From: an uncultured Collinsella sp.
GTDB lineage: Bacteria; Actinomycetota; Coriobacteriia; Coriobacteriales; Coriobacteriaceae
Direction of reading: 5' to 3'
NCBI GenBank assembly: GCA_900757465.1
Contig: CAAENY010000040.1
Span: 1 to 21,759, forward strand
DNA length: 21,759 nt
How positions within the stretch are numbered: the stretch's first letter is position 1; each line of letters starts with the position of its first letter. The position numbers and the translations under genes were made by a program. Of this stretch, positions 1-7,498 are shown one piece after another. The notes under the pieces were generated by a model. That model worked only from the letters and a program-made list of their open reading frames with translations, ran no database searches and had not been told where the DNA came from.

Positions 1-32
1 AGGACTCAGCGCAACGCGTTGCGCTGAGTCCT
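1..32. repeat. Perfect 32-bp palindrome
   Basis: The first 32 bases are exactly self-complementary: AGGACTCAGCGCAACG followed directly by its reverse complement. As single strand or RNA it would fold into one long stem with only a few loop bases. No T-run follows, so it is not a classical terminator. It may be the 3' element of a gene left of the window, like the other long palindromes here. The window starts exactly at its edge, so it could be longer than seen. Confidence 0.85.
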
Positions 33-103
33 GAGGCTGTTGCAATGAAAATGAGAATCAAGGGCGCCGAAAATCACACCCGCAATTGTAAACAACTTGT
101 TGC

Positions 104-128
104 GCCGCCCTCCCAGGGCGGCATTTTT
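104..128 (+). terminator. Intrinsic terminator in the leader of the M20 gene
   Basis: The stem GCCGCCCT (104-111) / AGGGCGGC (115-122) has a 3-base loop and is followed by ATTTTT (123-128). It ends about 80 bases before the M20 start. It either closes an upstream transcription unit or acts as an attenuator in a leader. No gene is visible between position 1 and 206. Confidence 0.7.
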
Positions 129-154
129 ATGTCATGCCCTTACAGTTGTACCTT

Positions 155-176
155 GCACTTTACGCTATCAAAGTGC
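155..176. promoter_or_regulatory. Inverted repeat upstream of the M20 start (possible operator)
   Basis: GCACTTT (155-161) and AAAGTGC (170-176) form 7-base arms around 8 bases, about 30 bases before the chosen start codon. The location fits an operator or a small leader hairpin. No convincing -35/-10 pair could be placed beside it, so the role is a guess. Confidence 0.3.
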
Positions 177-206
177 GTGCTGCAAAAACGTTACTGGAGG
201 GCTTCT

Positions 207-1499
207 ATGGCATCAGCTCTGTCCGATTTTCAACCGCAACCAGCGCCCCAGGCCACCGCGGCGGCGCAGGCCGCTATCGGTGACGGTCTTGTCGCAGAAG
301 CTCAGGCTTTTGCAGACGAGCTCGCTGCATGGCGACACGATCTACACCAGATGCCCGAGCTGGGTAACAATCTTCCGCAGACGTCTGCCTATATCCAGGC
401 ACGTCTGGACGAGATGGACATCCCCCATACCACGCTAGTCGACGGTTCCTGCGCCGTTGGCCTGATCGGTGCCGGTGCGGCCGCTCAGGGCAATGGCACG
501 TGCAAGGACGAGCAGGCCGGAACGGTCGTCATGCTCCGAGGCGATATGGATGCCCTTCCCGTTGTCGAGGAATCCGGCGAGCCCTTTGCATCCACCAATG
601 GCTGCATGCATGCTTGCGGTCACGATATGCACGCGACGGCCCTGCTTGGTGCGGCGCGCCTGCTCAAGGCCCGCGAGGCCGAGCTTGTGGAGGCCAACGC
701 TACCGTCAAGTTGCTGTTCCAGCCGGGCGAGGAGACCTTTGAGGGAGCACGCGCTGCCATCGCCGACGGCTTGCTCGAGAACCCGCGCCCTCAGGCGGCC
801 TTTGCCATGCATGTCAACAGCCAGTCGCCGCTTGGCCTGGTGCTCTACGGCAGCCCGGCGCTCTCGGGTGTGTACGGTTTCCGCATCACGCTCCAGGGCA
901 AGGGCGGCCACGGTTCCAGCCCCGAGATCTGCATCGACCCCATCACGGCCGGCGTCCACGTGCACCTGGCGCTCCAGGAGCTTATCTCCCGCGAGGTGCC
1001 GGCGGCCAAGGAAGTCGCACTTACCGTTGGTAAGTTCGCCGGCGGCTTGGCGGCCAACGTCATCCCCGACACCTGCGTGCTCGAGGGAACGCTGCGCGGC
1101 TTTGATGTTGAGCTCATGGCTCACCTAAAGACCCGCATCGCGGAGGTCGTTAACGGCGTTGCTACGACCTATCGTACGCCGGCGACCATCGAGACGCTTT
1201 CGGATGTTCCGCCGCTTGTACTCGACAGCGATATGACTCAGGCGTCGCTTGGCTACGTGGGCGTAGTGCTGCCCAAGACGGCTTTCTTGCCGCTTTTCCA
1301 TGCCATGGCGAGTGAGGACTTCGCGCTTATCTCGAGCAAGATCCCAAGTGCGTACTTTACCGTGGGCGCGGCCGTAACCGACACGGACGAACACTTTGCC
1401 CAGCACCATCCCAAGGCACGTTTTAACGATGCCGAGCTGCCGCTCGGTGCCGCGGCCTATACCGCCGTCGCTTTGGGCTATATCGCCGACCACCGGTAG
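207..1499 (+). CDS. M20-family amidohydrolase / metallopeptidase
   Basis: Predicted cytosolic zinc hydrolase of the M20D amidohydrolase group, whose members cleave N-acyl amino acids, hippurate or similar amides; the substrate cannot be read from sequence. Visible family signatures are DLHQMPELG near the N-terminus, RGDMDALP around residues 111-118, ACGHDMHAT with Cys137 and His139 as likely metal ligands, QPGEE, a GGHGSSP dimerization-domain entry, and MASEDFA near the C-terminus. Length is 430 residues, normal for the family. I chose ATG 207 because GGAGG lies 7 bases before it; an upstream in-frame start at 45 would add 54 residues unlike the family and would read through a terminator hairpin. 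No signal peptide or membrane segment is apparent. The gene stands alone, with hairpins on both sides. Confidence 0.88.
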   Translation: MASALSDFQPQPAPQATAAAQAAIGDGLVAEAQAFADELAAWRHDLHQMPELGNNLPQTSAYIQARLDEMDIPHTTLVDGSCAVGLIGAGAAAQGNGTCKDEQAGTVVMLRGDMDALPVVEESGEPFASTNGCMHACGHDMHATALLGAARLLKAREAELVEANATVKLLFQPGEETFEGARAAIADGLLENPRPQAAFAMHVNSQSPLGLVLYGSPALSGVYGFRITLQGKGGHGSSPEICIDPITAGVHVHLALQELISREVPAAKEVALTVGKFAGGLAANVIPDTCVLEGTLRGFDVELMAHLKTRIAEVVNGVATTYRTPATIETLSDVPPLVLDSDMTQASLGYVGVVLPKTAFLPLFHAMASEDFALISSKIPSAYFTVGAAVTDTDEHFAQHHPKARFNDAELPLGAAAYTAVALGYIADHR

Positions 1500-1508
1500 C
1501 ACCCAACC

Positions 1509-1566
1509 TTGCCTTTCAAGCCTGCGGGCATGGCCGTAAGGCCTATGCCCTTGTCTTTCAAGGCAA
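1509..1566 (+). terminator. Nested hairpin after the M20 gene
   Basis: Outer arms TTGCCTT (1509-1515) and AAGGCAA (1560-1566) enclose an inner stem GGGCAT (1526-1531) / ATGCCC (1545-1550) with a further GGCC/GGCC pairing. It begins 9 bases after the stop codon. There is no T-run, so this is a probable 3'-end structure rather than a proven terminator. Confidence 0.45.
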
Positions 1567-1621
1567 TCTTGGGCACTACCGGCGCCCGGCGCAGGCTATT
1601 CGTTTGTCTAAAAGGAGCAGT

Positions 1622-2071
1622 ATGCCCCAGCAGCGTAAGTTCTTCCCCGGCTGGCTCGTGGTGGCCTCCGGCTTCGTGATCATGGCCACGTGTTACACGA
1701 TTTTCGTCAACTGCATGAGCCTGTTCCAGCCGCTGATCGTCAGCAACCTGGGTATTTCCCTTGCGCAGTACAACGTCTCCAATGCCATCTCCACCGTGGT
1801 GAGTGTCGTGGGTTCGCTCGTTATCGGTCATGTTGCCGATAAGGTGAGTGGCCGCGTATTGGGCTCGCTTACCGTTATCGCTACCTCGGCGGTGCTTGCC
1901 GGCATGAGCTTTGTCGGTGAGCTGTGGCAGGTCTACGTGCTCTTTGCCGTCTCGGGCTCCTTTGCGAGCACCTGGATCGTGTGCTTGGCGTGCTCCGTGG
2001 TCATGCTCGTGTTCCTGCTGGTATCCGAGCCCATCGCCGCCAAGCTGCGCGCGAGCGTGGCGGGGGAGTAG
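1622..2071 (+). CDS. Internally deleted MFS transporter (probable remnant)
   Basis: A 149-residue membrane protein that looks like the two ends of a major facilitator superfamily transporter joined in frame. Residues 1-110 resemble the first four transmembrane helices of a normal MFS protein, from FFPGWLVVASGFVIM through the GHVADKVSGR loop typical of the TM2-TM3 turn and on to a TM4-like VLFAVSGSFASTW. The last 40 residues (VVMLVFLLVSEPIAAKL) resemble a final helix plus cytoplasmic tail. MFS proteins usually have about 400 residues and 12 helices, so roughly 250 are missing. The start ATG 1622 has AGGAG 4 bases upstream; a TTG at 1604 is possible but has no comparable site. The reading frame is open, so the product may still be made, but transport is unlikely. 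The substrate is unknown. Confidence 0.7.
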   Translation: MPQQRKFFPGWLVVASGFVIMATCYTIFVNCMSLFQPLIVSNLGISLAQYNVSNAISTVVSVVGSLVIGHVADKVSGRVLGSLTVIATSAVLAGMSFVGELWQVYVLFAVSGSFASTWIVCLACSVVMLVFLLVSEPIAAKLRASVAGE

Positions 2072-2107
2072 GTAGGCCAAAGCGCATCGCCGCTTGTCCG
2101 CTTCGTC

Positions 2108-2169
2108 CGCGGCGGCGCGTCTGGCCGAACGAGTCCCCATACCCTCGTTCGGTCAGGCGCGCCGCCGCG
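2108..2169. terminator. 26-bp stem-loop between the MFS remnant and hisS
   Basis: Arms 2108-2133 and 2144-2169 pair over 26 positions with only two G-T wobbles, around a 10-base loop. The arm contains CCGAACGAG / CTCGTTCGG. No T-run follows. It lies 36 bases after the MFS stop and ends 16 bases before the hisS -10 box, so it probably separates the two units. Confidence 0.6.
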
Positions 2170-2185
2170 TTGCTGCTTTGTGCCG

Positions 2186-2191
2186 TATAAT
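2186..2191 (+). promoter_or_regulatory. Candidate hisS -10 box
   Basis: A consensus TATAAT lies 43 bases before the hisS start. The place where a -35 box would sit falls inside the right arm of the preceding palindrome and does not match TTGACA, so the promoter is only half supported. Confidence 0.45.
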
Positions 2192-2233
2192 GTCCACTAC
2201 CTATGACGCGATACAAAAGAAAGGTGTTTGCCC

Positions 2234-3547
2234 ATGCAGGCACAGAAGGCGGAGGGAACCCGCGACCTTATCGGCGCCGAGATGCGCGCCTGGCAAAAGA
2301 TGCAGCAGATTGCGGCCGGCGTGTTCGAGCCGTTTGGTTTTAAACCCATCGAGACGCCCGCGATCGAGCAGGTTGACGTGTTTGTCCACGGTATCGGCCA
2401 GTCGACCGACGTCGTGCGCAAGGAAATGTTCCGCGTGTTCAGCGGTGCCAACCTGGAGCGCGTCTTTACCGAGGGCACCGACACCAAACTCAAGCCCAAG
2501 CAGCGCCTGGCACTTCGCCCCGAGGGCACGGCCGGCGTGGTGCGCGCCGTCGTCGAGAACAATCTGGTGCCCCAGGGCTCAACGCCGTTTAAGGCTTACT
2601 ACGCCGAGGCCATGTTCCGCGGCGAGCGTCCCCAGAAGGGCCGCCTGCGCCAGTTCCACCAGGTGGGCATCGAGTGGCTCGGCGCTCCCGATCCGGCGGC
2701 AGACGCCGAGTGCATCATCATGCTCATGGAGTTCTACAAGCGCCTGGGCTTCGATCTTTCCAAGCTTCGTCTGCTCATCAACTCGATGGGTGACGCCCAG
2801 TGCCGTCCGGCTTATCGCGAGCAGGTTAAGCAGTTCATCCTCGATCACGCCGACGAGATGTGCGATGAGTGCCGCGAGCGCGCCGAGCTCAACCCGCTGC
2901 GTGCCTTCGACTGCAAGAACGACCACTGCCGCGAGATCATGGCCGAGGCTCCGCTGATGGGTGACAACCTGTGCGATGAGTGCCGCGAGCACTACGAGCA
3001 GGTCAAGCGCTATCTGGATGCCGCCGGTATCGAGTATGTCGAGGATCCCACCTTGGTGCGCGGCCTGGACTACTACACCCGTACTGTCTTTGAGGTCGAG
3101 GCCCCTGGCGCCGGCGTCGGCTCCATCGGCGGCGGCGGCCGCTACGATGGCCTGGTCGAGCTCGAGGGTGGCAAGCCCACGGCGGGCGTCGGCTTTGCTG
3201 TCGGTTTTGAGCGCGCCCTGCTGGCCCTGCAGGCCTTTGGCAGCGATTTGGGTGCCGATGAGGCCCCGTGCGTCTATGTCGCCAACGCCGGCAAGGAGCT
3301 GCGTCAGAACGTCTTTGCCATTACGCAGGAGCTTCGCGCCGCAGGTATCGTGACCGAGGCCGACTATCAGGGTCGTTCGCTCAAGGCCCAGTTTAAGCAA
3401 GCCGATAAGGTAGGCGCCAAGCTCATCTTGGTCCTGGGTGGCGACGAGCTTGCCGCCGGCAAGGTCAAAGTGCGCGACATGCAGAGCCATGACGAGGTGC
3501 TCGCCGATCTGGACAACGTCGTCGAGGCGGTTCGCGAGCGCCTGTAG
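2234..3547 (+). CDS. hisS: Histidyl-tRNA synthetase
   Basis: Class II aminoacyl-tRNA synthetase that charges tRNA-His with histidine using ATP in the cytosol. The N-terminus (KAEGTRDL) is typical. Class II motif 2 is visible as LRPEGTAGVVRA with Arg95. The histidine-binding segment GLDYYTRTVFE spans 277-287, and GGGRYDGL follows. An insertion carries paired cysteines: C210/C213, C227, C232 and C247/C250, a pattern seen in many Gram-positive HisRS insertion domains. A C-terminal anticodon-binding domain closes the protein at about residue 340-437. The length of 437 is normal. I chose ATG 2234 because AAAGGTG ends about 7 bases upstream; a TTG two codons earlier is less well placed. In many Gram-positive bacteria hisS sits directly before aspS; here aspS is about 9.6 kb away. 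Confidence 0.97.
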   Translation: MQAQKAEGTRDLIGAEMRAWQKMQQIAAGVFEPFGFKPIETPAIEQVDVFVHGIGQSTDVVRKEMFRVFSGANLERVFTEGTDTKLKPKQRLALRPEGTAGVVRAVVENNLVPQGSTPFKAYYAEAMFRGERPQKGRLRQFHQVGIEWLGAPDPAADAECIIMLMEFYKRLGFDLSKLRLLINSMGDAQCRPAYREQVKQFILDHADEMCDECRERAELNPLRAFDCKNDHCREIMAEAPLMGDNLCDECREHYEQVKRYLDAAGIEYVEDPTLVRGLDYYTRTVFEVEAPGAGVGSIGGGGRYDGLVELEGGKPTAGVGFAVGFERALLALQAFGSDLGADEAPCVYVANAGKELRQNVFAITQELRAAGIVTEADYQGRSLKAQFKQADKVGAKLILVLGGDELAAGKVKVRDMQSHDEVLADLDNVVEAVRERL

Positions 3548-3604
3548 CGCATCTTTTTGAGCTTCGGGCCTGCTAACGTGTCCTGCTCATGGAGAGCGAT
3601 TGTT

Positions 3605-3640
3605 ACGGGGGTGTTTCGCTTTTATGCGGAATGCCCCCGT
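3605..3640 (+). terminator. Hairpin after hisS
   Basis: Arms 3605-3619 and 3626-3640 (core ACGGGGG / CCCCCGT) form a 15-position stem with three wobble pairs around TTTTAT. It starts 57 bases after the hisS stop. Only TT follows, so termination would be weak or factor-assisted. Confidence 0.55.
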
Positions 3641-3698
3641 TTACGTATGCCGCCCACCGAGAAATACGACCATTTAGGGCAAAAACCTTTGCAATGCA

Positions 3699-3745
3699 GA
3701 AAATACTTTTGTGTGGTAAAGCGCAATCAGTGTCGAAAGTATTTC
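3699..3745. promoter_or_regulatory. Inverted repeat overlapping the ppc promoter (candidate operator)
   Basis: GAAAATACTTT (3699-3709) and GAAAGTATTTC (3735-3745) share a perfect 9-base complement, AAATACTTT / AAAGTATTT, with centres 35 bases apart. The right arm covers the presumed -35 region of ppc. The AT-rich arms stand out in this GC-rich sequence. This could be a repressor or activator site; the binding protein is unknown. Confidence 0.45.
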
Positions 3746-3760
3746 TCAAGCGCCTATAAT
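3732..3760 (+). promoter_or_regulatory. ppc: Candidate ppc promoter
   Basis: A consensus -10 TATAAT (3755-3760) lies 17 bases after a weak -35-like GTCGAA (3732-3737). The start codon follows about 45 bases later, after a strong AAGGAGG. Confidence 0.55.
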
Positions 3761-3804
3761 GAATACCGCATGTTACGTGCATAGAAGGAGGAATGGGAGG
3801 AAAC

Positions 3805-6618
3805 GTGGCTGAGAACCTAAGCAACCAGTCTGTACCCGAAGCCGCGGCGCGCGTCGCTGCCGTGGTCAACCGCCTCGTTAACCGAATCGGCTCGAATGCC
3901 GAGTCCAGGGAGCGTCTCGCCGAGATCGAGATCCCCGAGGAGCTGCGCGACAATCTGGCGCTGTTCTTGCGCCTGGAGCGCCGTGTGCTTAGCGAGTATG
4001 ATCCCGAGATCGCGGACCTGTTCGACAAGATTTTGACAGCCGAGATTGTGGTCAATGCCGGCAACCCCGGTACCTGCGCTGCCGACGAAGCCGTCGACGA
4101 GCAGGGCGTGCCCACCGCCGACGAGCCCACTGCCGTGGCATTTCGTGAGGTCGTCGATTTGATCGACAGCCTGCCGCTCGATAAGCAGCAGGTCATCGTT
4201 CGCGCCTTTACGAGCTTTTTCCATCTGGCAAACCTGTCGGAGGAGAACTACCGTGTGGCGCAGCTGCGCGAGCGCGAGGCCGGTGCGTCGACCGATACCG
4301 AGGTCGATCCTGCCAACGAGCTTACCGTTGCCTATCACCAGCTGGTGAATGAGCTGGGTGTCGAGGGTGCCAACGAGCTGCTCGACAAGCTCGAGTTCCA
4401 CCCTGTCTTTACCGCACATCCCACCGAGGCCCGTCGTAAGGCCGTCGAGGGCAAGATCCGCCGTATCTCCAACCTGCTGGAGGAGCGTCCGCGTCTGGGC
4501 GGCTCCGACCTGGTGGAGAACGAGCGCCATATGCTGCAGGAGATCGACGCCCTGGTGCGTACGAGTCCCATCGCGCTCAAGAAGCCCACGCCGGTCGAGG
4601 AAGCCGATACCATCATCGACATCTTCGATAACACGCTGTTCGACGTTATCCCCGTTATCTATCGTCGTTTTGACGATTGGGTGCTGGGCGACAAGGCCGG
4701 TACTGTGCCGCCGCTGTGCCCGGCGTTCTTCCATCCCGGCAGCTGGATCGGTTCCGACCGCGACGGTAACCCCAACGTCACCGCCAAGGTGAGCCGTGAG
4801 GTCGCCGCCAAGTACTTTACGCACATGGTGCTCAAGCTCGAGGACAAGTGCCGCCACATCGGCCGCAACCTCACGCTCGAGGCTACCTACAGCAAGCCGT
4901 CGGCCGAGCTCATTAACCTGTGGAACCATCAGGTCGAGATGAGCCCTCGTTACACGGCCCGCGCCGAGCTGATCTCCGAGCACGAGCCGCATCGCGCCGT
5001 CATGCTCGTCATGGCCGACCGCCTGAACGCCACCGTCCGTCGTATCACCGACACCATGTACCACAGCGCCGACGAGTTCCTGGATGACCTGCGCGTCGTC
5101 CAGCGTTCGCTGGCCGCCTGCGGTGCCGTCCGTGCTGCCTACGGCCCGGTCCAAACCATCATCTGGCAGGTCGAGTCCTTCGGCTTCCATATGGTCGAGA
5201 TGGAGTTCCGTCAGCACTCCGTGGTGCATGCCCGCGCCCTTAAGGATATCCACGAGAACGGTATCCATGGCGACCTGCAGCCCATGACGCGCGAGGTCAT
5301 CGATACCTTCCGCGCTATCGGCTCCATCCAAAAGCGCTACGGCAAGAAGATGGCGCACCGCTACATCATCTCGTTTACCAAGAGCGCTCAGCATGTGGCC
5401 GACGTCTTTGAGCTGGCGCACCTGTCCTTTGCACACGAGGAGGATGTCCCCGAGCTCGACGTGATCCCGTTGTTCGAGCAGCTCGAGGACCTCGAGGGCT
5501 GCGTCGACGTGCTCGATCAGATGCTTACGCTGCCCGTGGTGCAAAAGCGCCTTGCCCAGACCAACCGCCGCATGGAGGTCATGCTGGGCTATTCCGACTC
5601 TTCCAAGGATGCCGGTCCTACCACGGCCATGCTCGCGCTGCACTCCGCGCAGGAGCGCATCGCCAAGTGGGCAGAGAAGAACGATATCGACCTGGTGCTC
5701 ATGCACGGTCGCGGCGGTGCCGTGGGCCGTGGCGGCGGCCCGGCCAACAAGGCCGTGCTGGCGCAGCCCAAGGGTTCGGTCAACTGCTTCTTTAAGCTTA
5801 CCGAGCAGGGCGAAGTCATCTTTGCCCGTTACGGCAACCGCACGCTGGCTCAGCGCCATGTTGAGTCCGTTGCCGCCGCAACGCTTTTGCAGTCGGCCCC
5901 GAGTGTCGAGAAGACCAACACCGAGACCACGCAGAAGTTCTGGGATATGGCCGAGAAGCTCAACACTGCAAGCCACGAACGCTATCTGGACCTGCTGAAC
6001 ACCGAGGACTTTACACCGTGGTTCTCGACCGTGACGCCGCTGACCGAGGTCGGTCTGCTGCCGATCGGCTCGCGTCCCGCCAAGCGCGGTCTGGGCGCCA
6101 AGTCGCTCGATGACCTGCGTACCATCCCGTGGATCTTCAGCTGGAGCCAGGCGCGCATTAACCTGGCCGCTTGGTACGGTCTGGGCACCGCCTGCGAGCA
6201 GCTTGGCGATCTTGACCAGCTCAAGGCTGCCTACCAGGAGTGGCCGTTCTTCCGCACCTTTATCGACAACATCGAGATGTCGATTGCTAAGACCGATCAG
6301 CGCATCGCCAAGATGTATCTGCATCTGGGCGACCGCGATGATCTGTCCAAGAAGGTCTTTACCGAGATGCAGCTCACCCGTAAGTGGGTCCTTGCCATCG
6401 TCGGTGATGAGTGGCCGCTGCAGCGTCGTCGCGTGCTCGGCTGCGCCGTTCGCGTGCGTAACCCCTACGTCGACGCTCTGTCCATCGCCCAGGTCCGCGC
6501 CCTTCGCGAGGTGCGCATGAATCAGGACGAGATGGCCGAGGAGAAGAAGGCCGAGTACATGAGCCTGATTCTTTCGACTGTGACCGGCGTCTCGGCAGGA
6601 TTGCAGAACACGGGGTAA
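3805..6618 (+). CDS. ppc: Phosphoenolpyruvate carboxylase
   Basis: Carboxylates PEP with bicarbonate to oxaloacetate, refilling the C4 branch used for succinate, aspartate and related products; cytosolic homotetramer in known members. Signatures: FHPVFTAHPTEARRK with the catalytic His near residue 205, GSDRDGNPNVT, ESFGFHMVEMEFRQHS, LGYSDSSKDAG with Lys601, the glycine-rich loop MHGRGGAVGRGGGP with Arg636, and the canonical C-terminal QNTG. Length is about 937 residues, normal for bacterial PEPC. The start is uncertain. GTG 3805 has GGAGG 4 bases upstream and begins a typical MAENLS sequence; ATG 3793 in the same frame has AAGGAGG only 1 base away, too close for usual initiation. It stands alone, with its own promoter and a very large palindrome after the stop. 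Confidence 0.97.
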   Translation: MAENLSNQSVPEAAARVAAVVNRLVNRIGSNAESRERLAEIEIPEELRDNLALFLRLERRVLSEYDPEIADLFDKILTAEIVVNAGNPGTCAADEAVDEQGVPTADEPTAVAFREVVDLIDSLPLDKQQVIVRAFTSFFHLANLSEENYRVAQLREREAGASTDTEVDPANELTVAYHQLVNELGVEGANELLDKLEFHPVFTAHPTEARRKAVEGKIRRISNLLEERPRLGGSDLVENERHMLQEIDALVRTSPIALKKPTPVEEADTIIDIFDNTLFDVIPVIYRRFDDWVLGDKAGTVPPLCPAFFHPGSWIGSDRDGNPNVTAKVSREVAAKYFTHMVLKLEDKCRHIGRNLTLEATYSKPSAELINLWNHQVEMSPRYTARAELISEHEPHRAVMLVMADRLNATVRRITDTMYHSADEFLDDLRVVQRSLAACGAVRAAYGPVQTIIWQVESFGFHMVEMEFRQHSVVHARALKDIHENGIHGDLQPMTREVIDTFRAIGSIQKRYGKKMAHRYIISFTKSAQHVADVFELAHLSFAHEEDVPELDVIPLFEQLEDLEGCVDVLDQMLTLPVVQKRLAQTNRRMEVMLGYSDSSKDAGPTTAMLALHSAQERIAKWAEKNDIDLVLMHGRGGAVGRGGGPANKAVLAQPKGSVNCFFKLTEQGEVIFARYGNRTLAQRHVESVAAATLLQSAPSVEKTNTETTQKFWDMAEKLNTASHERYLDLLNTEDFTPWFSTVTPLTEVGLLPIGSRPAKRGLGAKSLDDLRTIPWIFSWSQARINLAAWYGLGTACEQLGDLDQLKAAYQEWPFFRTFIDNIEMSIAKTDQRIAKMYLHLGDRDDLSKKVFTEMQLTRKWVLAIVGDEWPLQRRRVLGCAVRVRNPYVDALSIAQVRALREVRMNQDEMAEEKKAEYMSLILSTVTGVSAGLQNTG

Positions 6619-6641
6619 TCGATAGCCCTGTGGCTCTCACC

Positions 6642-6768
6642 GGGACCCGATGGGTTTCCCTCTGAATGCGTCCTCGCACTTGAAGCCCCCTTATCCTGCT
6701 CCTTCGGAGCTGTGGATAGGGGGGCTTCGTGCTGCGGAATGCATTCAGAGGGAAACCCATCGGGCCCC
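6642..6768. repeat. Nested palindrome A after ppc
   Basis: Outer arms 6646-6669 and 6741-6764 are perfectly complementary over 24 bases; after one mismatch, GGG (6642-6644) pairs with CCC (6766-6768). Inside is a second stem, 6682-6696 with 6714-6728 (15 positions, one wobble), and inside that a GCTCC-TTC-GGAGC hairpin. The arms are joined to the inner stem by GTCCTCGCACTTG (6670-6682) and CTGCGGAAT (6732-6740). These same joints occur in palindrome B at 9579-9703. The element starts 23 bases after the ppc stop and probably ends its transcript. Confidence 0.85.
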
Positions 6769-6771
6769 TTC

Positions 6772-6864
6772 GTCCTCGGTCTTCTGGGATTAAAGCTGAA
6801 GGGAATAAGGCGCGCTTCGCGCATAGCGTGGAGTGCGGCGAGGGCTTCTTGCGTCCTGCGGAGT
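6772..6864. repeat. Decayed relative of the nested palindromes
   Basis: Directly after palindrome A come GTCCTCGGTCTTC (6772-6784), close to the left joint, and CTGCGGAGT (6856-6864), close to the right joint. The bases before the right joint (GTGCGGCGAG, then CTTCTTGCGTC) closely match the inner hairpin of palindrome B. Flanking bases on the two sides are not complementary, so the outer arms are missing or eroded. Confidence 0.55.
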
Positions 6865-6868
6865 GTGC

Positions 6869-7341
6869 CTAAAAGTAAACTAATGGCGGGCCCTGCGATG
6901 TCCGGTCTTCGGCGGATCAGCCGCTGGGTGAGGGTGGTGCTTGGGGCGACGTGCAAAAAACGGAGTTTTCAGCAGCCAAAGATTGATGCATAAGGCCATA
7001 GCCGGCTTTCGCTGCCTTTGTTGATGCTTTTGCACGACGATTGGGCTTTGGCGACGATCATATATGGCTGGTTTCTCGCCGCATGCTATCCAGATGGGTC
7101 GAGTCATGAGGACTATCTACCTTTTGAAAGATTTTTGGCACCAAAATCTTATCCCGCGATGCTGAATACTCGCAAAAATGCACGCTCCGGAGGGTACTAC
7201 CCAGTTATGGCCAGAAATCCATGCGCCATCTTATGCAATTAATTAACGAATTTATGCAAAATGGCTTACGTGCGTACGTCTCGGACTAGATGTTTGCCTC
7301 GGCGCTGCGTAAATCATCCTGTCTATAGTGTCTTTGACAGG
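6869..7341. other. Gene-poor stretch with scattered inverted repeats
   Basis: No credible gene: the open frames here are short and resemble nothing. The stretch is less GC-rich than its surroundings. It holds CGTGCAAAA (6950-6958) with its complement TTTTGCACG (7028-7036), a tight palindrome AAGATTTTTGG / CCAAAATCTT (7128-7138 and 7141-7150), GGGTACTACCC (7192-7202), and two direct TTATGCAA copies (7231-7238 and 7252-7259) exactly 21 bases apart. The last pair could be a two-turn binding site linked to larA control. Confidence 0.5.
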
Positions 7342-7378
7342 CGGCTGCGGTCCCGTTTGGGGTCGCGGCCGTTTTGTT
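7342..7378 (+). terminator. Intrinsic terminator ahead of larA
   Basis: CGGCTGCGGTCCC (7342-7354) pairs over 13 positions, with wobbles, with GGGGTCGCGGCCG (7359-7371) around GTTT, then TTTTGTT. It lies 125-155 bases before the larA start. A TATAGT (7324-7329) and a CCTGTC / GACAGG inverted repeat lie just upstream. With no gene before it on this strand for about 700 bases, it may be an attenuator or an insulating terminator. Confidence 0.6.
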
Positions 7379-7498
7379 GTGGGTCAAATATGAACGTTGT
7401 GTTAATGAGTCGGTGGACGGTGGTGTTTTTCGGTGAGCGGCGTATCCTTCCAACGGTTTATCTAGTGTGTCAGTTGAAAAGGAAGAGGGCGCTCGTCA

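Noticed and set aside
3557..3784. A 75-codon forward frame between hisS and ppc
   Set aside because: It covers the hisS 3' hairpin and the ppc promoter and has no usable ribosome binding site.
3817..6324. An 835-codon reverse frame opposite ppc
   Set aside because: Shadow of the ppc coding strand; low-complexity composition and no recognisable motif or ribosome binding site.
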